Of a stretch of 64,000 nt of DNA, positions 9,537 through 17,072 are shown piece by piece; positions within the stretch are counted from its first letter, which is position 1; each line of letters begins with the position of its first letter. A program made the position numbers and the translations under genes. Below the pieces are notes generated by a model. It had not been told where the DNA came from, did not search any database, and was given only the letters and a program-made list of their open reading frames with translations. The DNA lies in the NCBI GenBank assembly GCA_963809875.1, contig CAWELC010000005.1, positions 978,228 through 1,042,227 on the forward strand, in the 5' to 3' direction. The stretch is from JAFGAS01 sp963809875 (GTDB lineage: Bacteria; Desulfobacterota; Zymogenia; Zymogenales; Zymogenaceae).

Positions 9537-10859
9537 ATGACCAAAGTCAGGATGTCATCCCGAGATATTATAACGCTGGCGCTCCTCGTGGCCATGTCGG
9601 CCTTTTTCTTTGTCGACCAGCGGATCATGACGGCCATTATCAAGGAGTTATCGGTCGAATACGGAGTAAGTGAGAGTGTCATCGGTTATATCGGCTCGGC
9701 CTTTATGCTTATCGGCGCGGCTATCAGCATTATCTTCGGGTACCTGACCGATAAAGTATCTCGAAAATGGCTCCTCGTTGCGACCGTCCTCATCGGGGAA
9801 ATCCCGTGTCTGATGACCGGCTTCAAGGTCTTTACCCAGACAATCGAGTCCTTCACCATCCTGAGAATCCTCACCGGAATCGGGATCGGAGGCGTATACC
9901 CGATCTGCTACTCACTGATAGCCGACTACTTTCGGGAAGAACACCGCCCGACGGCAACGGCATGGGTGAACGTCGCGTGGATGATCGGCATGGTTGCGGG
10001 TCCGGTAATGGCGGGATTTCTAACGAACACCTACGGGTGGAGGCTTCCGTTTCTCTTGGCGGCGCTCCCGGGCTTCCCGACGGTCCTCCTCTTTGCGATC
10101 TACGCGAAAGATCCCGAGCGTGGTCGGACCGAGGCCGCGCTGGAAGACCTGATACGGAAGGGGCTTACCTATAAGCAGAAGATCAAATTCTCCGACTTCA
10201 AAGTCCTTGCCACCAACAAGACAAATATCTGGATGTTCTTGCAGTCGCTACCGGGGACGGTGCCGTGGGGGATTCTTGGATACTGGATGATCCATTTTCT
10301 CGAAAAGTCCAAGGGAATGACGAAGGAGGCCTCGACGCTGGTCTTCCTGCTGCTGGGAGGGGGCGCCGTCGTCGGCGGGATCGTCTTTGCCTACATCGGC
10401 GAGTGGCTCTACAAGAAGAACCCGAGATACCTCCCGATACTCTGCGGGACATTCGTGCTCCTCGGGATTATCCCCGCCGTTGCCCTCGTCAACGTTCCGC
10501 TGGGCGCCGGAGGGATCGGGCAAAGCGCATTCTACGTCCTGTCGTTTGTCACCGGGTTCATGGTGTCCGTGGCCACGGCTAACGCCAAGGCCATTACCAT
10601 GAACGTCAATCGGCCGGAACACCGGGGCTCTATCTTTGCCCTCTACAATGTCTCCGACAACATCGGGCAGGGGTTCGGACCGGCTATCGGGGGGGCGCTC
10701 ATCGGGTTCGGCTACACCTTCATGATGAACTTCGCGCTTCCTTTCTGGGTCGTATGCGGTGCATTCCTTTTCATCGTAGCGCGCTACATCACGGCCGATC
10801 GAGACGCCCTTCAGAAGTACCTTAAAGAAAAGGCCGAGGAGATGAAGACGAAGTCATAG
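9537..10859 (+). CDS. MFS transporter, probable sugar or sugar-acid carrier
   Basis: This 440-residue integral membrane protein has the 12-helix pattern and cytoplasmic loop signatures of the major facilitator superfamily. GYLTDKVSRKW lies between helices 2 and 3, and a long charged central loop falls at about 200-225. It follows the alpha-galactosidase by 80 bp with an excellent ribosome site (AAAGGAGGAG). Context suggests uptake of the galactoside or a breakdown product. The subfamily resembles hexuronate/spinster-like carriers, but the substrate cannot be read from sequence. Confidence 0.85.
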   Translation: MTKVRMSSRDIITLALLVAMSAFFFVDQRIMTAIIKELSVEYGVSESVIGYIGSAFMLIGAAISIIFGYLTDKVSRKWLLVATVLIGEIPCLMTGFKVFTQTIESFTILRILTGIGIGGVYPICYSLIADYFREEHRPTATAWVNVAWMIGMVAGPVMAGFLTNTYGWRLPFLLAALPGFPTVLLFAIYAKDPERGRTEAALEDLIRKGLTYKQKIKFSDFKVLATNKTNIWMFLQSLPGTVPWGILGYWMIHFLEKSKGMTKEASTLVFLLLGGGAVVGGIVFAYIGEWLYKKNPRYLPILCGTFVLLGIIPAVALVNVPLGAGGIGQSAFYVLSFVTGFMVSVATANAKAITMNVNRPEHRGSIFALYNVSDNIGQGFGPAIGGALIGFGYTFMMNFALPFWVVCGAFLFIVARYITADRDALQKYLKEKAEEMKTKS

Positions 10860-10933
10860 CGTTAAGCTACCTGTGTTGACCACCGCCGGCGTCCGTGCCG
10901 GCGGAGGCCTTCCGATAAAAAAGGAGGCGACCC

Positions 10934-12349
10934 ATGGCGCAGGAAAAAAGTAGTAAGCTCCCTGTCTGGCTGAAGTTCTCCTATGGCGCCGCCGAGGGGT
11001 CTAACACCCTCGGATGGACCATGTTCTACGTCTACTTTCTCTTCTTCATGACCGATGTCGTGGGTGTATCGCCGTCCTTTGCGGGTTTCGTCATGATGGT
11101 CGGCACGCTCTGGGACGCCGTTACCGATCCGGCGGTGGGAATCTGGTCAGATCGTACGAAATCGAAACTCGGCAGAAGGCGATCATTCATGCTGTTTGCC
11201 GCCATCCCCTACGGCATCTCCGTATGGCTCCTCTTTACCGATTGGGGTCTCTCGCCCATGATGACCAAGGCCTATTTCATCGCTGCGGTCATCCTCTATT
11301 TCTTCGTCTTTACCTGCCTCAACATCCCGTATACGTCGCTGGCCGCCGAGATGACCCAGGACTACGACGAGCGCACCAGCCTCATAAGCTACCGCGCAGG
11401 ATGGAGCCAGGTCTTTTCGATTGCGGCGGCAGCCTTGCCGCTGATACTGGTAAAATACTTCTCGGAAAGATACGGCTCGGGGATCGGCTCGATAGACCCG
11501 AAGGGATGGACGATTACTACCGGGCTCTTCGGTATCCTGATGATGTTTCCGATCTTCTGGACCTGGCGAGCCACCCGGGGATACGAGATCTTCCCCGAGG
11601 AGACCAAAATATCTTTCAAGGACATCTTCCAGGGGGCGCTCAAGAACCGTCCGTTCCTCTATATCATCGGCATCTGCGCCCTGAGCGCCATGGCGCTCAA
11701 CATAGCCGCGGCGGTGATGGTCTACTTCATGAAGTACTATATGAACTTCACCGAGGCCCAACAGTCGCTTGCCTTTCTGTTCCTGTTTGCCTGCACGATC
11801 ATCTGGATCCCGTTTATCAACATCATCTCGGCCAAGCTGGAAAAGCGCTGGGCGTTCATCATATTCATCGGCCTCTGGACGGTCGTCCAGGGAGTCGGGG
11901 GGATGCTCGTTAAACCGGGGCAGATGATCTTCTTCTACATCCTGGCGATACTTGCGTCAGGGGGGGTGATCGCGGTCACCATGATCAACTGGATGATGAT
12001 CCCTGACGTCGTGGAGGTGGATGAGTTCAAGACCGGCCACAGGCGTGAGGGGCTTTACTTCGGCATCACGAGCTTCGCCGGTAAAGCCGCCGCCGCCCTT
12101 GCGCTCTGGACGAACGGGATTATCCTTGAGTGGGTGGGTTACGTGGCCAACGTTCCTCAGACACCGAAGACGATCCTGGGGATCAGGCTCATATGGGCCG
12201 AGGCCACCGCAGCCATTCTCGTCATCAGCGTTATTCTGGCCTATTTTCTGCCCATGACGCGGAAGAAACACCGGGCGCTGCTGGAGGCCATCAGGCTCAA
12301 GAAAGAGGGCAAACCCTATGACATCACTCCCTTTAAGGATATCGTCTGA
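10934..12349 (+). CDS. GPH-family cation:sugar symporter (MelB-like)
   Basis: This is a 471-residue, 12-helix symporter of the glycoside-pentoside-hexuronide family. The family signature is clear: WDAVTDPAVGIWSDRT followed by KLGRRRSF, with the acidic residues that form the cation site in MelB, and the C-half motif DEFKTGHRREG. It lies 74 bp after the MFS gene with ribosome site AAGGAGG. A second GPH gene lies at 15506, so this cluster has at least three carriers for related sugars. The coupling cation (Na+ or H+) is not determined. Confidence 0.9.
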   Translation: MAQEKSSKLPVWLKFSYGAAEGSNTLGWTMFYVYFLFFMTDVVGVSPSFAGFVMMVGTLWDAVTDPAVGIWSDRTKSKLGRRRSFMLFAAIPYGISVWLLFTDWGLSPMMTKAYFIAAVILYFFVFTCLNIPYTSLAAEMTQDYDERTSLISYRAGWSQVFSIAAAALPLILVKYFSERYGSGIGSIDPKGWTITTGLFGILMMFPIFWTWRATRGYEIFPEETKISFKDIFQGALKNRPFLYIIGICALSAMALNIAAAVMVYFMKYYMNFTEAQQSLAFLFLFACTIIWIPFINIISAKLEKRWAFIIFIGLWTVVQGVGGMLVKPGQMIFFYILAILASGGVIAVTMINWMMIPDVVEVDEFKTGHRREGLYFGITSFAGKAAAALALWTNGIILEWVGYVANVPQTPKTILGIRLIWAEATAAILVISVILAYFLPMTRKKHRALLEAIRLKKEGKPYDITPFKDIV

Positions 12350-12418
12350 ACGAGGTGACCCCGTCGCCGATGGACGACCGCGCCTTCCGTCTCGAGATCT
12401 CCCGAAGGGAGCCGTAGC

Positions 12419-12755
12419 GTGGAGTTTGGCTTTTCTCACTGCTATCATCTGCGTCTCTTACTGTTTCCGTGGGAAACGGGCTCATTTTCAGAGAAGCTCA
12501 CCAGGGCATATGCCCTCATGAGGCGTGCAGGAGCAACATCATTTCGCCCGCATGTTCACTGGAACAGGGTGGAGCCGATCATATAAGCTTGACGGCGTCT
12601 TCATATACTGCTTCGTGTCGCAGGAAGGCGCGCCGGGCAATGAGTGGCACGAGCGGCGGTTCAATGACATCGAGGAGTGGTGGGGTTTCTTCCGATCCGA
12701 CGGGACGCCGCTGCCCGCGTACGATTACCTGGTCGAGCGGATGCGAGGACGATAG
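12419..12755 (+). pseudogene. Internally deleted TIM-barrel glycosidase remnant
   Basis: Two pieces of one glycoside hydrolase abut in different frames. The first runs from a GTG at 12419 (ribosome site AAGGGAG just upstream) and contains YALMRRAGATSFRPHVHW followed by NRVEP, a typical beta1-beta2 barrel entry. It stops at 12586. The second, in another frame from about 12582, contains DGVFIYCF and EWWGFFRSDGTPLPAYDYL, a typical glycosidase C-terminus. The middle of the barrel with the catalytic acids is missing, so the product would be inactive. The GH family cannot be assigned from the fragments. The gene sits between a sugar symporter and sugar-metabolic genes, so it was probably once part of the cluster. 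A collapsed assembly is the alternative. Confidence 0.6.
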
Positions 12756-12827
12756 GGCGGGGACCGGCCGTCCGAACGAAAACCTGTCCCGTCCGTTTTG
12801 CGGCGGGACACGGTACGGGAAAGGGTG

Positions 12828-13796
12828 ATGAAAAAGAAGCTTTCGGTCTTTCTTGGAAACGTCGGCTCCTGCAGTGATCGCTTCTGCAAGGCGTACGGGC
12901 GCGATTTTTCGGTCGGGGAGCTGTTCGACCGGGTGAGATCCATCGACTTGATCCAGGGTGTCGACCTGGTCGCGGATGAAACCCTGTTCGAGCATGAGGA
13001 CGAGATCGTCGGCCTTATCGAGAAGACGGGACTTTTCATCCCTTCGGTGACGGTCGAGTTTTTTGCCGATCCCAAGTGGAAAAACGGTACATTTTCATCG
13101 GCCGATCGCGCGATACGGGCGGACGCGCTCTCATGGGCCAAGCGAGCCGTCGATTTTGCCGCGAAGGTTAAATCCCCCATCCTGGGTATCTGGCCGGGCC
13201 AGGACGGGTATGACTACCTCTTTTCGGCCGACTACCTCGCGGATCGGGAGTATTTCATCGAGGGGGTGAGGGAGGTCTGCCGCTACAACGGTGATATCAC
13301 CGTCGCCCTCGAATACAAGCCCAAGGAGCCGCGGACCCATAACTACGTGAGCAACGCCGGGGTGTCGATACTCATGGCGCACGAGGTCGGGGAGCCCAAC
13401 GTGGGGGTAATCCTCGATTACGGACACGCACTCTACGCCTACGAGAATCCTGCGGAGACGGTTGCTCTCCTCTATCGGCACGGGAATCTCCTCCGGCACA
13501 TCCACATCAACGACAACTATCGGTATTGGGACGACGACCTGATCGTCGGCACGGTCCACACCCTCGAATACCTCGAGTTCTTCTATTGGCTCGATCGAAC
13601 GGGATACCAGGGCTTTCTTACGATCGATCAGTTTCCCTACCGGGAGGACGGGCGTGATGCCGTGGAGGAAAGCGCCCTGTGGCTCGAGGCGCTGAGCGGG
13701 GTCATCGAGCGGGCCGACAAGGAAGAGATCGGGAGGATCATCGCCCGAAAGGACGGGATCGCGGCAAGCAGACTCATGAGAAGGCTTATACTATGA
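12828..13796 (+). CDS. Xylose-isomerase-like TIM-barrel sugar isomerase/epimerase
   Basis: This 322-residue cytoplasmic enzyme of the AP-endonuclease-2/xylose-isomerase superfamily probably interconverts an aldose and a ketose. Metal-ligand positions are visible in order: the Glu of VALEYKPKEPR, the Asp of VILDYGHAL, and His/Asp of IHINDNY, as in rhamnose-isomerase-type members. The start is the ATG at 12828 with GGGAAAGGG upstream; an earlier in-frame start has no ribosome site. Its last codons overlap the aldolase start (ATGA), so the two are translationally coupled. Substrate is unknown; L-rhamnose, L-fuculose or tagatose-type sugars are candidates from context. Confidence 0.78.
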   Translation: MKKKLSVFLGNVGSCSDRFCKAYGRDFSVGELFDRVRSIDLIQGVDLVADETLFEHEDEIVGLIEKTGLFIPSVTVEFFADPKWKNGTFSSADRAIRADALSWAKRAVDFAAKVKSPILGIWPGQDGYDYLFSADYLADREYFIEGVREVCRYNGDITVALEYKPKEPRTHNYVSNAGVSILMAHEVGEPNVGVILDYGHALYAYENPAETVALLYRHGNLLRHIHINDNYRYWDDDLIVGTVHTLEYLEFFYWLDRTGYQGFLTIDQFPYREDGRDAVEESALWLEALSGVIERADKEEIGRIIARKDGIAASRLMRRLIL

Positions 13797-14389
13797 GAGA
13801 AGACCTGAAGGACGTGGTTCTCGAGATTGCCCGGCTCATCTGGGAGCGGAGGCTTTCGGACACCGCCGGCGGCAATATCAGCATCAGGGACGGAGACGCC
13901 GTCTGCATCACTCCCCGGCTGATGGGCTACCGCCTCCGCTGGCAGATCAGCGCGGACGACCTCTCGATCGTGACGCCGGACGGCAAGGTCCTCGAGGGAC
14001 CGGAACAGATCACGCGCGAGGGGCGGATGCACCTGGGACTCTACCGGGAATTCGGCGACGCGGGCGCGATCATTCACGCACACCCCTACTGGACGACGGT
14101 GTTTGTCGCCAAGGCGAGGCCTATCGTGCCGGCCCTCGAGACGACCGGCAAGTTCGGTACGATCGAATGCGTCCCCGAGGCCCACGGCTATTCCGAGGAA
14201 CTGGCCGAAAACGTCATCGATCACTTCTCAGCCAGACGGGCTCAGTGGGAGAAGACGGCGCTCATGACGATACTTCCCCGGCACGGTATAGTGGCAATGG
14301 GCAAGGATATGAACGCCTGCTTTGATATCGTGGACAGGATAGAGACCGAATGCCGCTGCCAGCTGCTTGGCAAGCTTCTGGACCTCTAG
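13793..14389 (+). CDS. Class II aldolase/adducin-family sugar-phosphate aldolase
   Basis: This 198-residue protein of the fuculose-1-phosphate aldolase family cleaves ketose phosphates to dihydroxyacetone phosphate plus an aldehyde using Zn2+. It contains the GGNISIR substrate loop near the N-terminus, the zinc-binding pair H95-x-H97 (IIHAHPYW) and a later His in LPRHGIV. The start ATG overlaps the stop of the isomerase. An earlier in-frame ATG would lie deep within that gene. It is followed after 26 bp by a PfkB-type kinase. Epimerase members of the family share the fold, but with an isomerase and a kinase alongside an aldolase is the simplest reading. Confidence 0.82.
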   Translation: MREDLKDVVLEIARLIWERRLSDTAGGNISIRDGDAVCITPRLMGYRLRWQISADDLSIVTPDGKVLEGPEQITREGRMHLGLYREFGDAGAIIHAHPYWTTVFVAKARPIVPALETTGKFGTIECVPEAHGYSEELAENVIDHFSARRAQWEKTALMTILPRHGIVAMGKDMNACFDIVDRIETECRCQLLGKLLDL

Positions 14390-14415
14390 GCGGCAACGAT
14401 GGGCGGAGTTCTCCG

Positions 14416-15357
14416 ATGATACTGACCGTTACCCTCAATCCGGCCGTTGACTTTGCGGTATTCGGCGGCCCTTTTTCCGCTCACCGCACCAACCGGGGCA
14501 GGCCCATGCCCCCGGACCCGGGGGGAAAGGGCAACAACGCGGCACGAGTCGCGCGGGCCCTTGGCGCGGACGTCACCGCGACCGGCCTGATGGGCGGATT
14601 CACCGGTCTATTCATCGACGAGTCGCTGAAGAAGGAGGGCATAGCTACCTCCTTCTTCGAGATCTCGGGTGTCACGCGGTTTACCGCCGCCTATATCGAA
14701 GATGAGACGGGCGCGGAGACGAAGATCGTCCCGGACGGGCCCCGGATATCCGATCGGGAGGCGCAGGGGTTCGTCGCGCACTACGAGCGGCTGGTCAAGG
14801 CAGGGAGCTTTTCGGTCATCGCCCTGGCGGGTTCCCTGCCGGGGGGGGTGCCGGCGGATTTCTATAGCGTCCTCATAGAGACCGCCGATCGATACGGAAC
14901 CCCGGTCGTTCTGGACACAAGCGGGGAGGCCCTTCGCGCCGCCCGTGGCCGGCCTCCCCTCATGATCAAACCGAACCTGACCGAGGCGATGGAACTGGCC
15001 GGCACCGAAAAGACCGCTGAGCTCTTTCACTTCCTGAACGGATTATCCGAAACGATCCCCGTGATCGCATTGACGATGGGAAGAGACGGAGCACTCTTTT
15101 TTTCAGCCGGCCGCGCGGTGCGGATCGCCGCGAGGATCTCTGACGCCGCCAAAGCCGTCAACCCGGTCGGGGCGGGCGATTCGTTTGTGGGTGGATTCTG
15201 CGCGGCATACGACCGATTTGGAAACGATCGCGAGCGGCTCTTCAACTGGGCGGTGGCCGCCGGGACGGCGACGGCGCGATCGGCCGGTCTTCTCTTTTCC
15301 CGTGACGAGTTTGAAGCAGCCGCAGATTCCCTTATAGTCGAGGAGATCGAAACCTAG
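14416..15357 (+). CDS. PfkB-family sugar kinase (1-phosphofructokinase/tagatose-6-phosphate kinase type)
   Basis: This 313-residue ribokinase-fold kinase starts MILTVTLNPAVD, the typical N-terminus of FruK/LacC proteins. It contains the PGGKGNNAARV substrate signature and, near the end, NPVGAGDSFVGGF with the catalytic Asp and anion hole. The start used is the ATG at 14416 with GGCGGAGTT upstream. With the coupled isomerase and aldolase it makes a complete isomerise, phosphorylate, cleave route. FruK/LacC enzymes phosphorylate an already phosphorylated ketose, so the precise substrate needs assay. A sulfoquinovose-type pathway has an analogous gene set but is not specifically indicated. Confidence 0.85.
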   Translation: MILTVTLNPAVDFAVFGGPFSAHRTNRGRPMPPDPGGKGNNAARVARALGADVTATGLMGGFTGLFIDESLKKEGIATSFFEISGVTRFTAAYIEDETGAETKIVPDGPRISDREAQGFVAHYERLVKAGSFSVIALAGSLPGGVPADFYSVLIETADRYGTPVVLDTSGEALRAARGRPPLMIKPNLTEAMELAGTEKTAELFHFLNGLSETIPVIALTMGRDGALFFSAGRAVRIAARISDAAKAVNPVGAGDSFVGGFCAAYDRFGNDRERLFNWAVAAGTATARSAGLLFSRDEFEAAADSLIVEEIET

Positions 15358-15438
15358 TCGATAGACCCCGGAGGGCGTCCGACGAGGCGTGGAGGTGCGG
15401 CTGCGTCTCTCCGGCGGATAAGACGATACATATTGGAG

Positions 15439-15467
15439 TTGATTAAATATATGTGACGGGATATGAT
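15439..15467 (+). promoter_or_regulatory. Sigma-70-type promoter of the second GPH symporter
   Basis: TTGATT (15439-15444) and TATGAT (15462-15467) are separated by exactly 17 bp, and start of transcription would fall about 30 bp before the ATG. The spacer is unusually rich in ATAT steps, and imperfect ATTAA/TTAAT inverted ends flank the element, a possible repressor site. Confidence 0.55.
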
Positions 15468-15505
15468 TAATTGTCTTCATGTATCATCACAAGGAGTAAT
15501 CCCCC

Positions 15506-16888
15506 ATGGAAGGAAAAAAACTCTCAATTGGGACGAAGCTCGGCTATGGCGTGTGCGACCTCGGCGGTAATCTCTTCTTTACCGCGACCGCCTTTGTTCT
15601 CATGAATTACCTGACCGATACGGTCGGGCTCGCAGCCGGGCTGGCCGGCACAGCGCTTATGGTGGGCCGCCTCTGGGACGCCTTCTATGACCCGATAATC
15701 GGCTATGTCTCCGACCGGACCGAAACGCGATGGGGCCGGCGGCGCCCGTTCATGTTTGTGGGGGCCATCCCCCTGATGCTTGCCATGGCGCTGATGTTTG
15801 TCAACCCGTCGATGCTGTTCGGCGAGGGTATCCGGACGCTCAACAGTCAGATCCCTCTCTTCATCTGGGTTATGGTCATCTATATCATTTTATGTACGAC
15901 CTACTCCACGGTGAATATCCCGTATTCCTCCTTGACACCCGAGTTAACGACCGACTACAACGAGCGCACGTCCCTCAACGGATACCGCTTTGGCTTTGCC
16001 GCGATCGGGACGCTTCTGGGCGCCGGAGCGGCGCTGCCGATTGTCGGCATCTTTCCCGACAAGAATATGGGATTCGTCGCTATGGGTGTGATCTTTGGGA
16101 TCGCCATGTCGGTTACGGCGCTCATCACGGTCTTTTCAGTTAAGGAACCCGAAAGAGTTCGCGCGGCCAAGATGGATTTCTTCAAGACGTATCTTGCGGT
16201 ATTCAGAAACAAGCCGTACCTCTTCATCCTTTCCGCATATGTTCTCCATATCATCGCGATCACGTCGGTCTCCGGTATCGCCATATACTACTTTAAGTAT
16301 ATCCACGGCGCCGAGGCGAAGACCACTATAGCCATCGTCATACTCCTGGTGACGGCTATGGTCTTCATCCCCGTCTCGGTGATGCTCTCGAAAAAGGTCG
16401 GCAAGAAGTTCGTCTACGGCAGTGGGATGGCGTGGGTCGCGGCCGTGCTTATGGTCCTCTTCTTCTTCGGCCACAAGCATCCGATCGCCTTCTCGTATAT
16501 CATGATGGGTGTCATGGGCGTAGGCTTCGGATTCACCTACGCGCTGCCCTATGCGATCGTCCCGGACGCGATCGAATACGACTATCTGAAAACGGGCCAG
16601 CGGCGTGAGGGGGCATTCTACGGCATCTGGACATGGGCCCTCAAGATCGGCCAGGCATTCGCGGCGCTGGCCATGGGGTGGGTGTTAGCCCTGATGGGGT
16701 ACGTAGCCGATAAAATCCCGCAGGCGCCCTCGGCCGAGCTGGGCATCAGGCTCTTCCTGGGACCGATCCCGGCGGCGATCTTTATATTGGGCGCAATAGC
16801 CGTCTGGCTCTACCCGATCAACGAGAAGCGGTACCAGGAGATATTGGCCGAGATAGCCAAGATGGAGAAGAAATCGGGGAAGAAGTAA
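15506..16888 (+). CDS. GPH-family cation:sugar symporter
   Basis: This 460-residue, 12-helix symporter carries WDAFYDPIIGYVSDRT and RWGRRRPFM in the 2-3 loop region and EYDYLKTGQRREG in the C-terminal half, all diagnostic for the MelB family. It is clearly related to the symporter at 10934 but not a recent duplicate. It has its own promoter and a good ribosome site (AAGGAG), so it may be expressed separately from the upstream catabolic genes. Substrate is unknown. Confidence 0.9.
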   Translation: MEGKKLSIGTKLGYGVCDLGGNLFFTATAFVLMNYLTDTVGLAAGLAGTALMVGRLWDAFYDPIIGYVSDRTETRWGRRRPFMFVGAIPLMLAMALMFVNPSMLFGEGIRTLNSQIPLFIWVMVIYIILCTTYSTVNIPYSSLTPELTTDYNERTSLNGYRFGFAAIGTLLGAGAALPIVGIFPDKNMGFVAMGVIFGIAMSVTALITVFSVKEPERVRAAKMDFFKTYLAVFRNKPYLFILSAYVLHIIAITSVSGIAIYYFKYIHGAEAKTTIAIVILLVTAMVFIPVSVMLSKKVGKKFVYGSGMAWVAAVLMVLFFFGHKHPIAFSYIMMGVMGVGFGFTYALPYAIVPDAIEYDYLKTGQRREGAFYGIWTWALKIGQAFAALAMGWVLALMGYVADKIPQAPSAELGIRLFLGPIPAAIFILGAIAVWLYPINEKRYQEILAEIAKMEKKSGKK

Positions 16889-16936
16889 CCAGTCCGGGTG
16901 AGGTCCGCTTCCGTCTTCTTGGCTAAGGTTAGCAAG

Positions 16937-16955
16937 GGGGCCCTTCACGGGCCCC
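16937..16955. terminator. Hairpin after the sugar cluster
   Basis: A perfect 7-bp stem GGGGCCC / GGGCCCC with a 5-base loop follows the symporter by 48 bp. There is no T-run on either side (TCAAAA follows), so it may be a weak or factor-assisted terminator. Confidence 0.35.
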
Positions 16956-17055
16956 TCAAAACAGAGATATTGATGAATTCAGGATCATAAAGTGGTGTTT
17001 TGTCTTATTCCTTCTCATGGATTCGAGCAAGAAAAAGCAGTTCTATTTGAAGTAC

Positions 17056-17061
17056 TATAAA
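17056..17061 (+). promoter_or_regulatory. TATAAA -10-like box just before the acyl-CoA synthetase
   Basis: TATAAA ends 11 bp before the ATG and lies inside a short palindrome ACTAT-AA-ATAGT. No Shine-Dalgarno sequence precedes the ATG, so a nearly leaderless message is possible. There is no clear -35 box. Confidence 0.3.
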
Positions 17062-17072
17062 TAGTTTACTGA

